Source: Bacteroides sp. 519
GTDB lineage: Bacteria > Bacteroidota > Bacteroidia > Bacteroidales > Bacteroidaceae
Length of the DNA: 64,000 bases
NCBI RefSeq assembly: GCF_010500955.1
Contig: NZ_QVMJ01000014.1
Span: forward strand, 26,421-90,420
Reading direction: 5' to 3'
The position numbers and the translations under genes are program-made. Position 1 is the stretch's first letter, and each line of letters begins with the position of its first letter. Below, one piece after another: positions 37,848-47,012 of the stretch. The notes under the pieces are model-generated. The model had not been told where the DNA came from and did not search any database. It worked only from the letters and a program-made list of their open reading frames with translations.

Positions 37848-40766
37848 ATGTTGCAAAAAAAAATCAAAAAACTTAAAATTGATGGAGAGATTCATGTTGA
37901 CTCTCTCCATCGTATTTTGTATTCTACAGACGCGTCTGCTTACCGCGAAATGCCTCTAGGTGTAGCGTGTCCAAAGAATGTTTCGGACATACGAACCTTG
38001 ATAGATTTTGCTAGTCACAACCATATATCTCTTATTCCTCGTGCTGCAGGTACTTCATTAGCTGGCCAAGTGGTCGGAAATGGATTAGTCGTTGACATAT
38101 CCAGATATTTGAATAAAATAATCGAGATAAATGTAGACGAACATTGGATCAAAGTAGAACCAGGGGTTGTATTGGATGAATTGAATATGTTTTGCAAACC
38201 TTATGGCTTGTTTTTTGGGCCTGAGACATCTACTGCAAATCGATGTTGCATTGGTGGCATGGTAGGGAATAATTCATGTGGATCCCACTCTTTGATATAT
38301 GGAAGTACACGTGATCATTTGTTAGAGGCCAAAGTCATGCTTTTTGATGGTACGGAAATTCTTTTAAAGGGTTTATCTGAGGAAGAAGTAAAGAAAAAGT
38401 GTGAATTACCAACGATTGAGGGGAGAATTTACAAGCAATTGATAAACTTACTCAGTAACAAACATAATCAGGAGGCAATTTATGCAAATTATCCTGATCC
38501 AGAAGTAAAGCGAAGGAACTCTGGATATGCAATTGATAAGTTGTTAAATTCGTCTTGTTTTCATACAGCAAAAGATGAACCTTTCAATTTATGTGATTTG
38601 TTGGCCGGTTCGGAAGGCACTTTAGCGTTTATCACTGAATTAAAACTCAATCTGGTGCCACTACCTCCTTCCGAAAAGGCTTTAGTTTGTATTCATTGCT
38701 CTACCTTAAATGAAGCATTTGAGGCCAATCTCGTTGCGCTGAAGCATAATCCAGTTGCTATTGAGTTGATGGACCATAATATTCTTGAACTCAGCAAGAA
38801 AAATCTTTCACAGAGCGCCAATCGCTTCTTTATTAAAGGAAATCCTGCAGCTATTTTGATGGTCGAGTTGGCCGAGGAAACAAGAGAACAACTAGACACT
38901 AAAGCAAGCAATATTGAAAAGGATATGCACACGCATTGTTATGGTTACCATTTTCCTCGTATTTATGGAAAAGATATCAATAAAGTGTGGTCATTAAGAA
39001 AAGCTGGTTTAGGGTTATTATCTGGTATGTCTGGTGATGCCAAACCTGTTTCTGTAATAGAAGATACAGCTGTTGCTCCTTATCGACTTCCTGCTTATAT
39101 GAGCGACTTCAAAAAAATGCTTGACAAATACCATTTAGACTGCGTATATCATGCCCATATAAGTACTGGTGAGTTACATCTTCGGCCAATATTAAATTTG
39201 AAAGAAGAACATGACAGAAAATTGTTTAGAACAGTAGCAGAAGAAACAGCTATGTTGGTAAAAAAGCATCGCGGTTCTTTAAGTGGAGAGCATGGTGATG
39301 GCAGATTGCGTGGGGAGTTTTTACCTATTTTATATGGAAATGAAGTTTATGGATTATTTAAAAAAATAAAAAGAATATGGGATCCAGAAAAACTGTTTAA
39401 TCCAGGTAAAATTGTTGACACACCTCCTATGGATGATTGTCTTCGATATGTAAACAAAAAACTAGATATACAAACGTATTTTGATTATGGTTCACAAAAA
39501 AAATGGCTAACTGCAATAGAACAATGTAATGGATCAGGAGATTGTCGTAAATCAGAATTGTTTGCAGGAACCATGTGCCCTACTTTCAGAGCTACTCGTA
39601 ACGAAAAGAATGTGACTCGTGCTAGGGCAAATATATTACGAGAATTACTAATAACAGATCAAAATAAAGTCATCTTCAATCACCCTGATATCTTAGAAGT
39701 GTTAGATACTTGTATTTCATGCAAAGCTTGTAAGTCAGAATGTCCTTCTAATATAGATATGACTAGATTTAAAGCCGAGTACTACCAACATCATTATGAA
39801 ATTTCCAGAGCACCAATGCGTTCTCTGTTAATAGCTAATATAACAAAGATACAACAAATAGGAAGTTTTTTTCCATGTGTATATAATTTTTTTATATCAA
39901 ATCATTTTTTTTCTAACATTTTAAAAAGAACACTGAGATTTGCTTCACAGAGAGATCTACCTAGGCTGTCAAATATAACATTGCGAAAGTGGCACAAGTC
40001 ATTCATTAAGAAAAACGGTGAAATTAAAGAGCCGATAGCAGTAGTCTATTTGTTTGCAGATGAATTCACTAATTATGTAGATGTTGAAATCGGAAAAACA
40101 TTTATATTATTATTGTACAAATTAGGATATTCGGTAATAATACCTAAACATACAGAGAGTGGAAGAACAGAATTATCTAAAGGATTCTTAAAAAAAGCAC
40201 GAAAAATTGCAGAAAAAAATATAGCATTATTATCTGAAGAATTAGAAAATGATTCTGTTTTTGTAGGCATTGAGCCTTCTTGTATATTATCATTTAGGGA
40301 TGAATACTTGAGTTTAGTGAGTGATGATTTGAAAGAAAATGCAAAAAAAATATCAGAAAAATGTTTGTTATATGATGAGTTTATCGTTAGAGAAATTAAT
40401 AGAGGTAATATTACAAAAAAACAATTTACGGATGTGGAAGCCTATATATTGTTGCATGGGCATTGTCACCAAAAAACATTGGCATCAATCGAACCTTCAC
40501 AAATAATGCTTTCATTACCTCAGAATTATCATGTAAATATAGTGCCTTCTGGTTGTTGTGGTATGGCTGGTTCTTTTGGGTTTGAGAAAGAACACTATAG
40601 TTTATCTATGCATATTGGAGAAAACACATTATTTCCTACAATACGCAAAGCTGATAGTAAAACAATAATTTCGGCTCCAGGAACAAGTTGTAGACAACAA
40701 ATCACAGATGGTACAGGTAGAAAGGCTTACCATCCAATTGAAATATTATTTAGCGCACTATTATGA
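37848..40766 (+). CDS. FAD- and Fe-S-containing 2-hydroxyacid dehydrogenase (YdiJ/GlcD-like)
   Basis: A 972-residue fusion. Residues 1-270 form a PCMH FAD domain (LIPRAAGTSLAGQVVGNGLV, then FFGPETSTANRCCIGGMVGN). Residues 280-520 are the FAD-linked oxidase C-domain (YHAHISTGELHLRPI, SGEHGDGRLRGEFLP). Ferredoxin cysteines follow (CISCKACKSECPS), and the C-terminal third has two CCG-type segments (HGHCHQKTLAS, VPSGCCGMAGSFGFE). The layout equals YdiJ/D-2-hydroxyglutarate or D-lactate dehydrogenases. Its place beside wbpB suggests oxidation of D-2-hydroxyglutarate formed by that enzyme; this is inference. It overlaps the next gene by 4 bases. Confidence 0.85.
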   Translation: MLQKKIKKLKIDGEIHVDSLHRILYSTDASAYREMPLGVACPKNVSDIRTLIDFASHNHISLIPRAAGTSLAGQVVGNGLVVDISRYLNKIIEINVDEHWIKVEPGVVLDELNMFCKPYGLFFGPETSTANRCCIGGMVGNNSCGSHSLIYGSTRDHLLEAKVMLFDGTEILLKGLSEEEVKKKCELPTIEGRIYKQLINLLSNKHNQEAIYANYPDPEVKRRNSGYAIDKLLNSSCFHTAKDEPFNLCDLLAGSEGTLAFITELKLNLVPLPPSEKALVCIHCSTLNEAFEANLVALKHNPVAIELMDHNILELSKKNLSQSANRFFIKGNPAAILMVELAEETREQLDTKASNIEKDMHTHCYGYHFPRIYGKDINKVWSLRKAGLGLLSGMSGDAKPVSVIEDTAVAPYRLPAYMSDFKKMLDKYHLDCVYHAHISTGELHLRPILNLKEEHDRKLFRTVAEETAMLVKKHRGSLSGEHGDGRLRGEFLPILYGNEVYGLFKKIKRIWDPEKLFNPGKIVDTPPMDDCLRYVNKKLDIQTYFDYGSQKKWLTAIEQCNGSGDCRKSELFAGTMCPTFRATRNEKNVTRARANILRELLITDQNKVIFNHPDILEVLDTCISCKACKSECPSNIDMTRFKAEYYQHHYEISRAPMRSLLIANITKIQQIGSFFPCVYNFFISNHFFSNILKRTLRFASQRDLPRLSNITLRKWHKSFIKKNGEIKEPIAVVYLFADEFTNYVDVEIGKTFILLLYKLGYSVIIPKHTESGRTELSKGFLKKARKIAEKNIALLSEELENDSVFVGIEPSCILSFRDEYLSLVSDDLKENAKKISEKCLLYDEFIVREINRGNITKKQFTDVEAYILLHGHCHQKTLASIEPSQIMLSLPQNYHVNIVPSGCCGMAGSFGFEKEHYSLSMHIGENTLFPTIRKADSKTIISAPGTSCRQQITDGTGRKAYHPIEILFSALL

Positions 40767-41764
40767 TATCAATAATTTGTCCTACTTTAAATGAGGAAAA
40801 ATATATTCGTACTTGTATAGAATCAATCTTACAACAAGATTTTCCTCAAAGTGAAATGGAAGTGATATTTGTAGATGGCAACAGTGAAGATAATACGCGA
40901 CAAATAATATCAGAATACATAAGTAAATATCCTTTTATCAAAATAGAAAACAATCCAGACAAAATAGTTCCTATTGCTATGAATATAGGGATCAAGGTTT
41001 CTCATGGTGATGTTATTATTAGGATCGATGCACACTCTGTTTATCCCTCTAATTATTTTTCTGTTTTAGTTAAAAAGTTAGTTGAATTAGATGCTGATAA
41101 TGTTGGTGTACCTTGTAAAACAGATGTATTAAATAAAACACCAAAATCTATAGCAATAAAGGAAGTGTTAAGCAATAGATTTGGTGTAGGTAATTCCACT
41201 TTCAGATTAGGAGTCAATGACATACAGAAAGTGGATACTGTACCTTTTGGTTGTTGGCGAAGAAATGTTTTTGATAAGTATGGATATTATGATACTAGAT
41301 TAATAAGAAATCAAGATATTGAATTAAACAAAAGGATACTACGGGGGAAGGGGAAAATATATTTAGTTCCTGATACATATTGTACTTATTATGCAAGAGA
41401 AGATTTTAGTGGAATATCAAGAAACAATTATAATAATGGTAAATGGAATGTTTTAACTGTATTTTATACAAGAACATTGAAATCTTTATCATTGCGACAT
41501 TTTATCCCACTACTTTTTATTCTTTCAATTTTTATTCCTTTCATATTATCTCTATTCTATTCTCCTTTTATATATTTATCACTCCTTAGTGTTTTAATAT
41601 ATATAGTTTTGATAACACTAATTAGCCTAAATATAAGAATTACAAAAAACACTAACTTCTTTTATCTCTTTACTGCTTTTACTGTTTTACACATATCTTA
41701 TGGCTGTGGTTCTTTTGTTGGGCTGATAAATATTGTGTTTAATGCTTATAAAACAAAGAAATGA
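40763..41764 (+). CDS. Glycosyltransferase family 2 with membrane tail
   Basis: A 333-residue GT-A enzyme resembling ExoA-type succinoglycan transferases. ISIICPTLNEEKYIRTCIES and EVIFVDGNSEDNTRQI form the nucleotide site, VIIRIDAHSVYP is the DxD-like metal motif, and RNQDIELNKRILRGKGKIYL contains the ED-like base region. Three to four membrane helices lie after residue 245. It overlaps both neighbours by 4 bases. Confidence 0.83.
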   Translation: MISIICPTLNEEKYIRTCIESILQQDFPQSEMEVIFVDGNSEDNTRQIISEYISKYPFIKIENNPDKIVPIAMNIGIKVSHGDVIIRIDAHSVYPSNYFSVLVKKLVELDADNVGVPCKTDVLNKTPKSIAIKEVLSNRFGVGNSTFRLGVNDIQKVDTVPFGCWRRNVFDKYGYYDTRLIRNQDIELNKRILRGKGKIYLVPDTYCTYYAREDFSGISRNNYNNGKWNVLTVFYTRTLKSLSLRHFIPLLFILSIFIPFILSLFYSPFIYLSLLSVLIYIVLITLISLNIRITKNTNFFYLFTAFTVLHISYGCGSFVGLINIVFNAYKTKK

Positions 41765-42351
41765 TATTCAAATTTATTTTTGATCGACTATTTTCCTTAT
41801 TGGGGTTAATTCTCATTTTTCCTCTTTTGGCTATTATTGCACTGTTGATCCGTATAAAAATGCCTAATGGTCCTATCATATTCAAGCAAAAAAGAATTGG
41901 TCAGTATGGGAAACTATTTACTATGTATAAGTTCCGTTCAATGAACATATCTCATCATGGAAGTTCAATTTCAGTAAAAGGAGAAAAAAGAATTACCCCT
42001 TTAGGGGCAAAACTAAGAAAATATAAACTGGATGAATTACCTGAATTATGGAATGTCTTAATCGGAGACATGAGTTTTGTTGGTCCCCGTCCAGATGTCC
42101 CTGGTTACGCTGACAAATTAGAAGGTGATAGTAGAAGAATACTTCAGTTAAAGCCTGGGATAACAGGCCCAGCCAGTCTTAAATATAGAAATGAAGAAGA
42201 AATTTTAGCACAACAAGATGATCCTCAAAAATATAATGATGAGATTCTCTTCCCAGATAAGGTGAAAATTAATTTGTTTTATTTGGATAATTGGTCGTTT
42301 TATCTTGATATAAAAATCATTCTATATACCATACTGGGTAAAGAGTTTTAG
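41761..42351 (+). CDS. Initiating sugar-phosphate transferase (PglC/WcaJ family)
   Basis: A 196-residue monotopic transferase that starts the repeat unit by moving a sugar phosphate from a nucleotide sugar to undecaprenyl phosphate. A single re-entrant N-terminal helix (LFSLLGLILIFPLLAIIALL) is followed by GPIIFKQKRIGQYGKLFTMY, KFRSMN, LDELPELWNVLIGDMSFVGP and RPDVPGYAD, which are the family motifs including the catalytic acidic pair. No large membrane domain, so it is the short PglC form. Confidence 0.9.
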   Translation: MIFKFIFDRLFSLLGLILIFPLLAIIALLIRIKMPNGPIIFKQKRIGQYGKLFTMYKFRSMNISHHGSSISVKGEKRITPLGAKLRKYKLDELPELWNVLIGDMSFVGPRPDVPGYADKLEGDSRRILQLKPGITGPASLKYRNEEEILAQQDDPQKYNDEILFPDKVKINLFYLDNWSFYLDIKIILYTILGKEF

Positions 42352-42380
42352 ATTATCTTTCGTTCAAACCTCCAATTCTC

Positions 42381-42812
42381 ATGAAACACAAATTCTGGGC
42401 AAACTGCGCCGCATGGTCCGGCTTTTTCTGGATCGCTTTTATTATTGGCTTCTATATTTTTTTTGATTACACATTCGAGTGTCATCATTCAAAGGCTGAA
42501 ACACTCTGTTTTGAATGTCGCTTATATCTCATTCTCCCTCATATTTGTTTCCTGTTAATGACCTCAGCTAGTTTGTTGATGTTTATGCTTTGCAAGAAAA
42601 AAGAAATGGAAATAGACATCAATATATACTCTAGGTTGAAGGATATTGAATTGATGAGTAGGATAGAGATTTTGGAACTGGAACGAAAAAAGAAAGAGAT
42701 AGATGAAATTTTGAATAGATTGCAAAAAAACAGCCAAACAACAAGAGATAAAATATCAGAGTTGATTAGTGATGCTGTAAAAACAAATTCTACCAAAAAA
42801 ATGAAAGAATGA
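42381..42812 (+). CDS. Membrane protein with cysteine-rich loop and coiled coil, unknown
   Basis: A 143-residue protein with two membrane helices (about 8-30 and 48-68) joined by a loop containing CHHSKAETLCFECR, then an amphipathic helix rich in Glu, Lys and Leu (LELERKKKEIDEILNRLQ) that should form a cytoplasmic coiled coil. It overlaps the next gene by 4 bases. I do not recognise the family. Its place at the end of a capsule operon suggests export or length control, but nothing in the sequence proves it. Confidence 0.6.
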   Translation: MKHKFWANCAAWSGFFWIAFIIGFYIFFDYTFECHHSKAETLCFECRLYLILPHICFLLMTSASLLMFMLCKKKEMEIDINIYSRLKDIELMSRIEILELERKKKEIDEILNRLQKNSQTTRDKISELISDAVKTNSTKKMKE

Positions 42813-44056
42813 GGCTATTCCGATCTTCAATAAGTCGTATTTTAGGATTAATAGTAAAACATCCCCATACCTCTTTTATAATTGGAATAGTAAGTGTAGT
42901 ATTGACTCTTGTATTTGGTCACTATAGCTTACAAACACGCAATCTAAATGTAAGCGAACTTATGGTGGGATATGCCCCCTATCAGGTTAGCGATAAAGAA
43001 ACCCTTGAAGATCGGAACTTGATATTGTTGAAAGGGGCAAATAATTATTTAAGAAAACAAAGATCAGCATATCGACTTTATCCATCCATTGCTAATGGAA
43101 ATTATGTGAATGTATTGAATGATCTGGAAAAAAAGGATGTACACATTGCATTTGTTTCACAAGGAATTTACGCTCTTTTGAAAAATAGAAAGTTGCCAGA
43201 TCATGAAAACGCACTTAATAATCACTGTTTTAATGCTGATAAATTTAAGGAAATCGGGTATAAGAAACATGGACTTAAAGAAGTGTATAAAGCAGGGATA
43301 TTACATAATGATAAAATAAATCTGAATGATAGTATTCTTTTTGATTTGAAGTCTTATTTAAATCAGAAAGGGATTAAAACCATCATCTTAAACGAAGATT
43401 CATATTCTACCTCTTCATCTATCTTTCCAAAAGTTTTTTTGTTGGAAAGACAAATAAATCCAGAAAATGGTGATTTCAGATTCCTAAAAGAATCAAGGAA
43501 AGCTATGATTGATTCAGTTAAAAAGAATTCATCAACAATTGGTTTTTTGAGCAATGAAGATTTCGAAAGTCTGAAAGATAAAGATTCTTTGAAGTTTATT
43601 GAAATTCCAATCCCAGTTCCGTATGATGCAATATTGGTTAATTCGAAATGGTGGACAAGTATAGGGAGAAGTAATCAAAAAATAATAAAAGAAGCTCTGA
43701 ACGAGCCTCCATTAGGTATTGTAAATGTAAAAGCACAAGAGTCCTCAATTGGTATGTATCATCAATATCTGTTTTCAGGAGTAATATTTGAAGATAGTAT
43801 AAAAGATAGGGCACTTGTTCAACTCCCCGAGGACTTTTTAGATATTTATGAATTGCATAAACAAGTCGATTCTGTATATATTTGTAAGTTTGGTTTTGAT
43901 AATATTGACTCTAATTTGTTTTCGTTCAAACCACCTGTCCTGATTGATTCTACTGTGTTAAAAAGAGAAGATAACAAATATTACATTCCAAAGAAAGGAA
44001 ATATAAAAAGAGGAATGCATGTTTTGCCTAAAAACAAATTAATATCAACCCAATGA
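42809..44056 (+). CDS. Membrane-anchored protein resembling a substrate-binding protein, unknown
   Basis: A 415-residue protein with one N-terminal membrane helix (TSFIIGIVSVVLTLVFGHYS), then a long periplasmic part. LYPSIANGNYVNVLNDLEKK and DVHIAFVSQGIYALLKNRK recall phosphonate- or TAXI-type solute-binding proteins, as does IPVPYDAILVNSKWW later. No lipobox and no transporter genes nearby. It overlaps the preceding coiled-coil gene and the following aminotransferase by 4 bases each, so the pair is a translated unit of the capsule operon. Function unknown. Confidence 0.6.
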   Translation: MRLFRSSISRILGLIVKHPHTSFIIGIVSVVLTLVFGHYSLQTRNLNVSELMVGYAPYQVSDKETLEDRNLILLKGANNYLRKQRSAYRLYPSIANGNYVNVLNDLEKKDVHIAFVSQGIYALLKNRKLPDHENALNNHCFNADKFKEIGYKKHGLKEVYKAGILHNDKINLNDSILFDLKSYLNQKGIKTIILNEDSYSTSSSIFPKVFLLERQINPENGDFRFLKESRKAMIDSVKKNSSTIGFLSNEDFESLKDKDSLKFIEIPIPVPYDAILVNSKWWTSIGRSNQKIIKEALNEPPLGIVNVKAQESSIGMYHQYLFSGVIFEDSIKDRALVQLPEDFLDIYELHKQVDSVYICKFGFDNIDSNLFSFKPPVLIDSTVLKREDNKYYIPKKGNIKRGMHVLPKNKLISTQ

Positions 44057-45195
44057 ATAACCGTATCTACCTCTCCCTTGCCCACATGAGTGGCCACGAG
44101 CAGGAATTCATAAAAGAAGCCTTCGACACCAACTGGGTAGTCCCCTTGGGTCCCAACGTTGACGCTTTCGAAAAATCGCTAAGCGATTTTTTAACTCATA
44201 ACTCACAACTCTCAACTCTCAACTGCGTTGCATTATCCTCCGGAACAGCTGCCATTCACCTTGGACTTGTTCTTATGGGTGTACAACCGGGTGACGAAGT
44301 AATCTGCCAAAGTTTTACCTTTGCTGCCTCGGCCAACCCTATCGCCTATCTGGAAGCGACCCCTGTTTTTGTTGATAGCGAAAGGGACACATGGAATATG
44401 GATCCGGTGCTTTTGGAAGAAGCCATAAAAGACCGCCTTCGCAAAACAGGAAAATTGCCAAAAGCAATTATTCCTGTGCACTTATATGGAATGCCTGCAA
44501 AGATGGATGAGATAATGGCCATAGCCAATCGCTATGATATACCTGTATTGGAAGATGCTGCAGAAGCCCTCGGTTCTACACTTAACAATCGCAATTGTGG
44601 CGTATTTGGTGAACTCGGAGTTCTTTCCTTTAACGGAAACAAGATGATTACCACATCCGGTGGAGGAGCGTTGATCTGCCGTACCGAAGAAGAAGCCAAA
44701 CAAACCAAGTTCTATGCAACGCAGGCCAGAGACAACGCACCTCATTACCAACACTCGAAAGTTGGCTATAACTACCGGATGAGTAATATTTGCGCAGGCA
44801 TCGGACGCGGACAAATGTTTGTTCTCGAAGAACATATCGCTCGCCGCAGAGAGATACATGATCTGTACACTGAATTATTGAAAGATGTTCCCGGAGTAAA
44901 TGTAATGCAGAATCCTAGTGAGAATTATAAATCAAACTTCTGGCTTACCTGTATATTAGTTGATCCGGCAAAAGCAGGAAAAACACGCGAAGATATCCGT
45001 TTGGCAATGGATGCAGCGAACATAGAAACCCGTCCTCTGTGGAAGCCCTTACACCTTCAACCAGTGTTTGCCAATGCTCCGTTCTATGGAAATGGTACTA
45101 GTGAACATTTGTTTGATATTGGTTTGTGTTTGCCATCAGGTCCTACACTAACAAATGATGATATAAGGAAGGTGGTAGAGGTTATTAAAGGATGA
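44053..45195 (+). CDS. DegT/DnrJ-family aminotransferase (PglE-like)
   Basis: A 380-residue PLP enzyme. IYLSLAHMSGHEQEFIKEAF and NWVVPLGPNVDAFEKSLSDF open it; ALSSGTAAIHLGLVLMGVQP, LEDAAEALGS and FNGNKMITTSGGGALIC (catalytic Lys) are intact. The type transaminates UDP-4-keto-6-deoxy-GlcNAc. Between LSDFL and CVALSS the usual short link is replaced by [10 protein letters not shown], encoded by an intergenic-type word repeat (44193-44224). The gene is more GC-rich than those before it. No matching dehydratase is in the window. Confidence 0.85.
   Translation: MNNRIYLSLAHMSGHEQEFIKEAFDTNWVVPLGPNVDAFEKSLSDFLTHNSQLSTLNCVALSSGTAAIHLGLVLMGVQPGDEVICQSFTFAASANPIAYLEATPVFVDSERDTWNMDPVLLEEAIKDRLRKTGKLPKAIIPVHLYGMPAKMDEIMAIANRYDIPVLEDAAEALGSTLNNRNCGVFGELGVLSFNGNKMITTSGGGALICRTEEEAKQTKFYATQARDNAPHYQHSKVGYNYRMSNICAGIGRGQMFVLEEHIARRREIHDLYTELLKDVPGVNVMQNPSENYKSNFWLTCILVDPAKAGKTREDIRLAMDAANIETRPLWKPLHLQPVFANAPFYGNGTSEHLFDIGLCLPSGPTLTNDDIRKVVEVIKG
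44172..44224 (+). repeat. Palindrome and word repeat inside the aminotransferase gene
   Basis: A 9-bp-arm palindrome AAAATCGCT-A-AGCGATTTT (44172-44190) is followed by ACTCATAACTCACAACTCTC words to 44224. The 19 bases at 44206-44224 occur identically at 49187-49205 in the gap between gmk and nadD. The reading frame is kept. Confidence 0.75.
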
Positions 45196-45269
45196 AGCTA
45201 CTGAAAGTCTGCAAAAACATCCTCAAATATCTGTTCGTCCCCTATTACATCTACCGTAAACGGGAATAA
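45192..45269 (+). CDS. Possible 25-residue peptide at the end of the capsule operon
   Basis: The ATG at 45192 overlaps the stop of the aminotransferase (ATGA), as at several junctions of this operon. The 25 codons encode a basic, partly hydrophobic peptide (MKLLKVCKNILKYLFVPYYI, then YRKRE). It could be a genuine small membrane peptide or the truncated start of a lost gene. A terminator follows 22 bases after its stop. Confidence 0.35.
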   Translation: MKLLKVCKNILKYLFVPYYIYRKRE

Positions 45270-45291
45270 TCGGACAATTAAGAACATGCAA

Positions 45292-45330
45292 AAAAGGGCT
45301 GTGGTTTACTTTTTAAATCGCAGCCCTTTT
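45292..45330 (+). terminator. Terminator of the capsule operon
   Basis: Ten-base perfect arms (aaaagggctg at 45292-45301, cagccctttt at 45321-45330) enclose a 19-base loop and run into a T-rich stretch. It closes the + strand unit that begins at the invertible promoter. Confidence 0.8.
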
Positions 45331-45382
45331 CTGTTTTATGAAGATACTGAATTTTAATTCTTAGTTATGGGAAGCGAAGGAC

Positions 45383-45724
45383 TTATAGAAAAAATATTGC
45401 TGTCCGGTAAACTTTCCTTTGTGCTAAAAATTTAGGCTGAACCCCTCGTTTGGGATTCAGCCTTTTTTTGATTTCCTTTGTAGTTACTTTGAAGCGGATC
45501 GTACAATCCTGGAGCGGATTCTTACCCAATACCGCAAAATGATTTTCCTCCTCGGTACCTTTGTTGTGGAAGGTAAGGTGGAAAGTACCCAATCCGCCAA
45601 TTTTTACTTTATTGCCTTTGGTAAGGTAAAATCGCATGCGGCGAATCAATATACCCAGAATGTTTAATAACCAAATATTAAAATGCCTCAGGGCGGTGCG
45701 TGAGCTTAAACAGGGCATGTACAT
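45383..45724 (-). CDS. HU-HIG-type DNA-binding protein, apparently N-terminally truncated
   Basis: At most 113 residues. The open frame continues upstream to a TAA near 45755 as QISRTEIATMYMPC, resembling the first helix of HU-HIG proteins (ITRxELAxxI...), so the true N-terminus seems lost. RRMRFYLTKGNKVKIGGLGT, then FHLTFHNKG are the HU strand segment, and KKRLNPKRG is the usual basic tail. With the HU gene at 24181 it brackets the capsule locus. It may be a decaying copy. Confidence 0.55.
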   Translation of the reverse strand: MYMPCLSSRTALRHFNIWLLNILGILIRRMRFYLTKGNKVKIGGLGTFHLTFHNKGTEEENHFAVLGKNPLQDCTIRFKVTTKEIKKRLNPKRGVQPKFLAQRKVYRTAIFFL

Positions 45725-45759
45725 GGTTGCTATTTCGGTGCGTGAGATCTGTTATTCAA

Positions 45760-46000
45760 CAACGGTTTATTGAAAGTGAGGTAAAAGGAGGTAGAGTGAG
45801 GTAGAGGGGCTGTTAAGCTCTGATTTAACTATTCTTTTTTAACCGCAGAGTACGCAGAGTTTCGCAGAGTTTAAGATTCAATGCTGCATAGAAATTAAAA
45901 ACTACCAACTACTTTACCTCCTTTCAACTTGCATCTACCTCCAGTTCACTTCGGTCCTCAATTTAGTCACTCCGGTATCTTTCTTCTATAACTGCTTCAT
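45760..46000. repeat. Word repeats in the gap before the outer-membrane protein gene
   Basis: No complete gene. GAGGTAAAAGGAGGTAGAGT words (45778-45812) are answered by TTACCTCC and CTACCTCC in the second half (45910-45940). CCGCAGAGTACGCAGAGTTT words lie near 45843-45870. TATCTTTG at 46010-46017 is a likely -7 box for the gene at 46077, without a matching -33. Confidence 0.5.
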
Positions 46001-46076
46001 ATTACCTCATATCTTTGTTGCAGAAACAAAAAGAAATAGTTTTTCAATAGAAGTTTAATTTTTAAAAAAGAGAGTT

Positions 46077-46676
46077 ATGAAAAAGGTAATATTAAGTGTA
46101 ATGGTAGTTTTAGGACTTGGAGCAAGTCAGGTTAACGCTCAGAATATTAGTTATGGTGTAAAGGCCGACGCTACAATGTCCAACTATATTTTATCCGATA
46201 TGGATAATATGAGTAGCAATATGGGAATTGGTTTTAGTGTTGGCGGATTTGCCAAATGGGATATAACAAAGAATTTCGCCATTCAGCCCGAACTGCTGAT
46301 TAATTTCCGGACTTCCGAATTTAAGGATAAAGGAAAAGGTAAACGAGACTTTGATTACTGGGGCATGGAGATTCCTGTATATGCCATGGGACAATGGTAC
46401 ACCGCAAACAACAGTCGTTTCTATGCAGCTGTAGGCCCATATATAGGATACGGTTTTAGTGCACGTTACAAAGACCCTGAGTATAAACTGTATAAGAATG
46501 ATGCTTTAAAACGTTTCGACTTTGGTTTTGGTACACAGGTTGGTTATGAATTTCCGAACAGAATTTCCATTAACGCATCTTATAAAATAGGTATCATTGA
46601 TTCGCTCGATGAAGGTAAAGATGATGCAACTATGTTACCACAAAGAGTATCACTGGGTGTAGCTTACCGATTCTAA
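46077..46676 (+). CDS. Small outer-membrane beta-barrel protein
   Basis: A 199-residue protein. The signal peptide is MKKVILSVMVVLGLGASQVNA. The mature part has alternating strands of about ten residues ending in the terminal phenylalanine (VSLGVAYRF), the mark of outer-membrane assembly. VKADATMSNY, GFSVGGFAKWDITKNFAIQP and FYAAVGPYIGYGFSARY fit the OMP_b-brl_2/PorT-like group, eight strands. Role unknown. Confidence 0.83.
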   Translation: MKKVILSVMVVLGLGASQVNAQNISYGVKADATMSNYILSDMDNMSSNMGIGFSVGGFAKWDITKNFAIQPELLINFRTSEFKDKGKGKRDFDYWGMEIPVYAMGQWYTANNSRFYAAVGPYIGYGFSARYKDPEYKLYKNDALKRFDFGFGTQVGYEFPNRISINASYKIGIIDSLDEGKDDATMLPQRVSLGVAYRF

Positions 46677-46692
46677 AACAAAACATATTTCC

Positions 46693-46820
46693 AGAATGGA
46701 AGGAGTTATCGCTTCGCTAGGAGTTAAAGGAGTTAAAGCTTTAGATGCTCTGAAGTATCTTAAAGCTATAACTCCTAAGGAGCAAAGCTCCTGATAACTC
46801 CCTTTAACTCCTTCCATTCT
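46693..46820. repeat. Long hairpin after the outer-membrane protein gene
   Basis: Sixteen-base perfect end arms (agaatggaaggagtta at 46693-46708; its complement at 46805-46820) enclose further GGAGTTAAAGGAGTTAAAGC words and their complements. It is placed where the terminator of the upstream gene would be. Confidence 0.65.
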
Positions 46821-46850
46821 TGAAATATAAATCCTTCAAATCCATCTGTT

Positions 46851-46988
46851 ATGTATTACATTCTACTTTCACTTTGGGCCGATGCTGCCGATGCAGAGAA
46901 AACCAAAAGTAAGAAAAAAGCAAAGACCCCCGGAGTTAAAAAACAAAGTAAATCAAAACTATCCACAGAGAAAGATGTACCTTTGTAG
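46851..46988 (+). CDS. Possible 45-residue lysine-rich peptide
   Basis: The frame MYYILLSLWADAADAEKTKS continues through a KKK/KKQSKSK tract to a stop 24 bases before the peptidase gene. No family. The composition is protein-like, but a promoter -7 box overlaps its end, and it may be a chance frame. Confidence 0.2.
   Translation: MYYILLSLWADAADAEKTKSKKKAKTPGVKKQSKSKLSTEKDVPL
46978..46985 (+). promoter_or_regulatory. -7 box of the C1 peptidase gene
   Basis: TACCTTTG matches TAnnTTTG and lies 28 bases before the ATG at 47013. No TTTG at -33. Confidence 0.45.
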
Positions 46989-47012
46989 GGAAACATCTAA
47001 AACTACTGTGAT

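Noticed and set aside
42405..45650. Further copies of the 13-bp motif in genes (GCGCCGCATGG near 42408, GCATGCGGCGAA near 45636)
   Set aside because: Only partial matches within coding sequence, likely chance.
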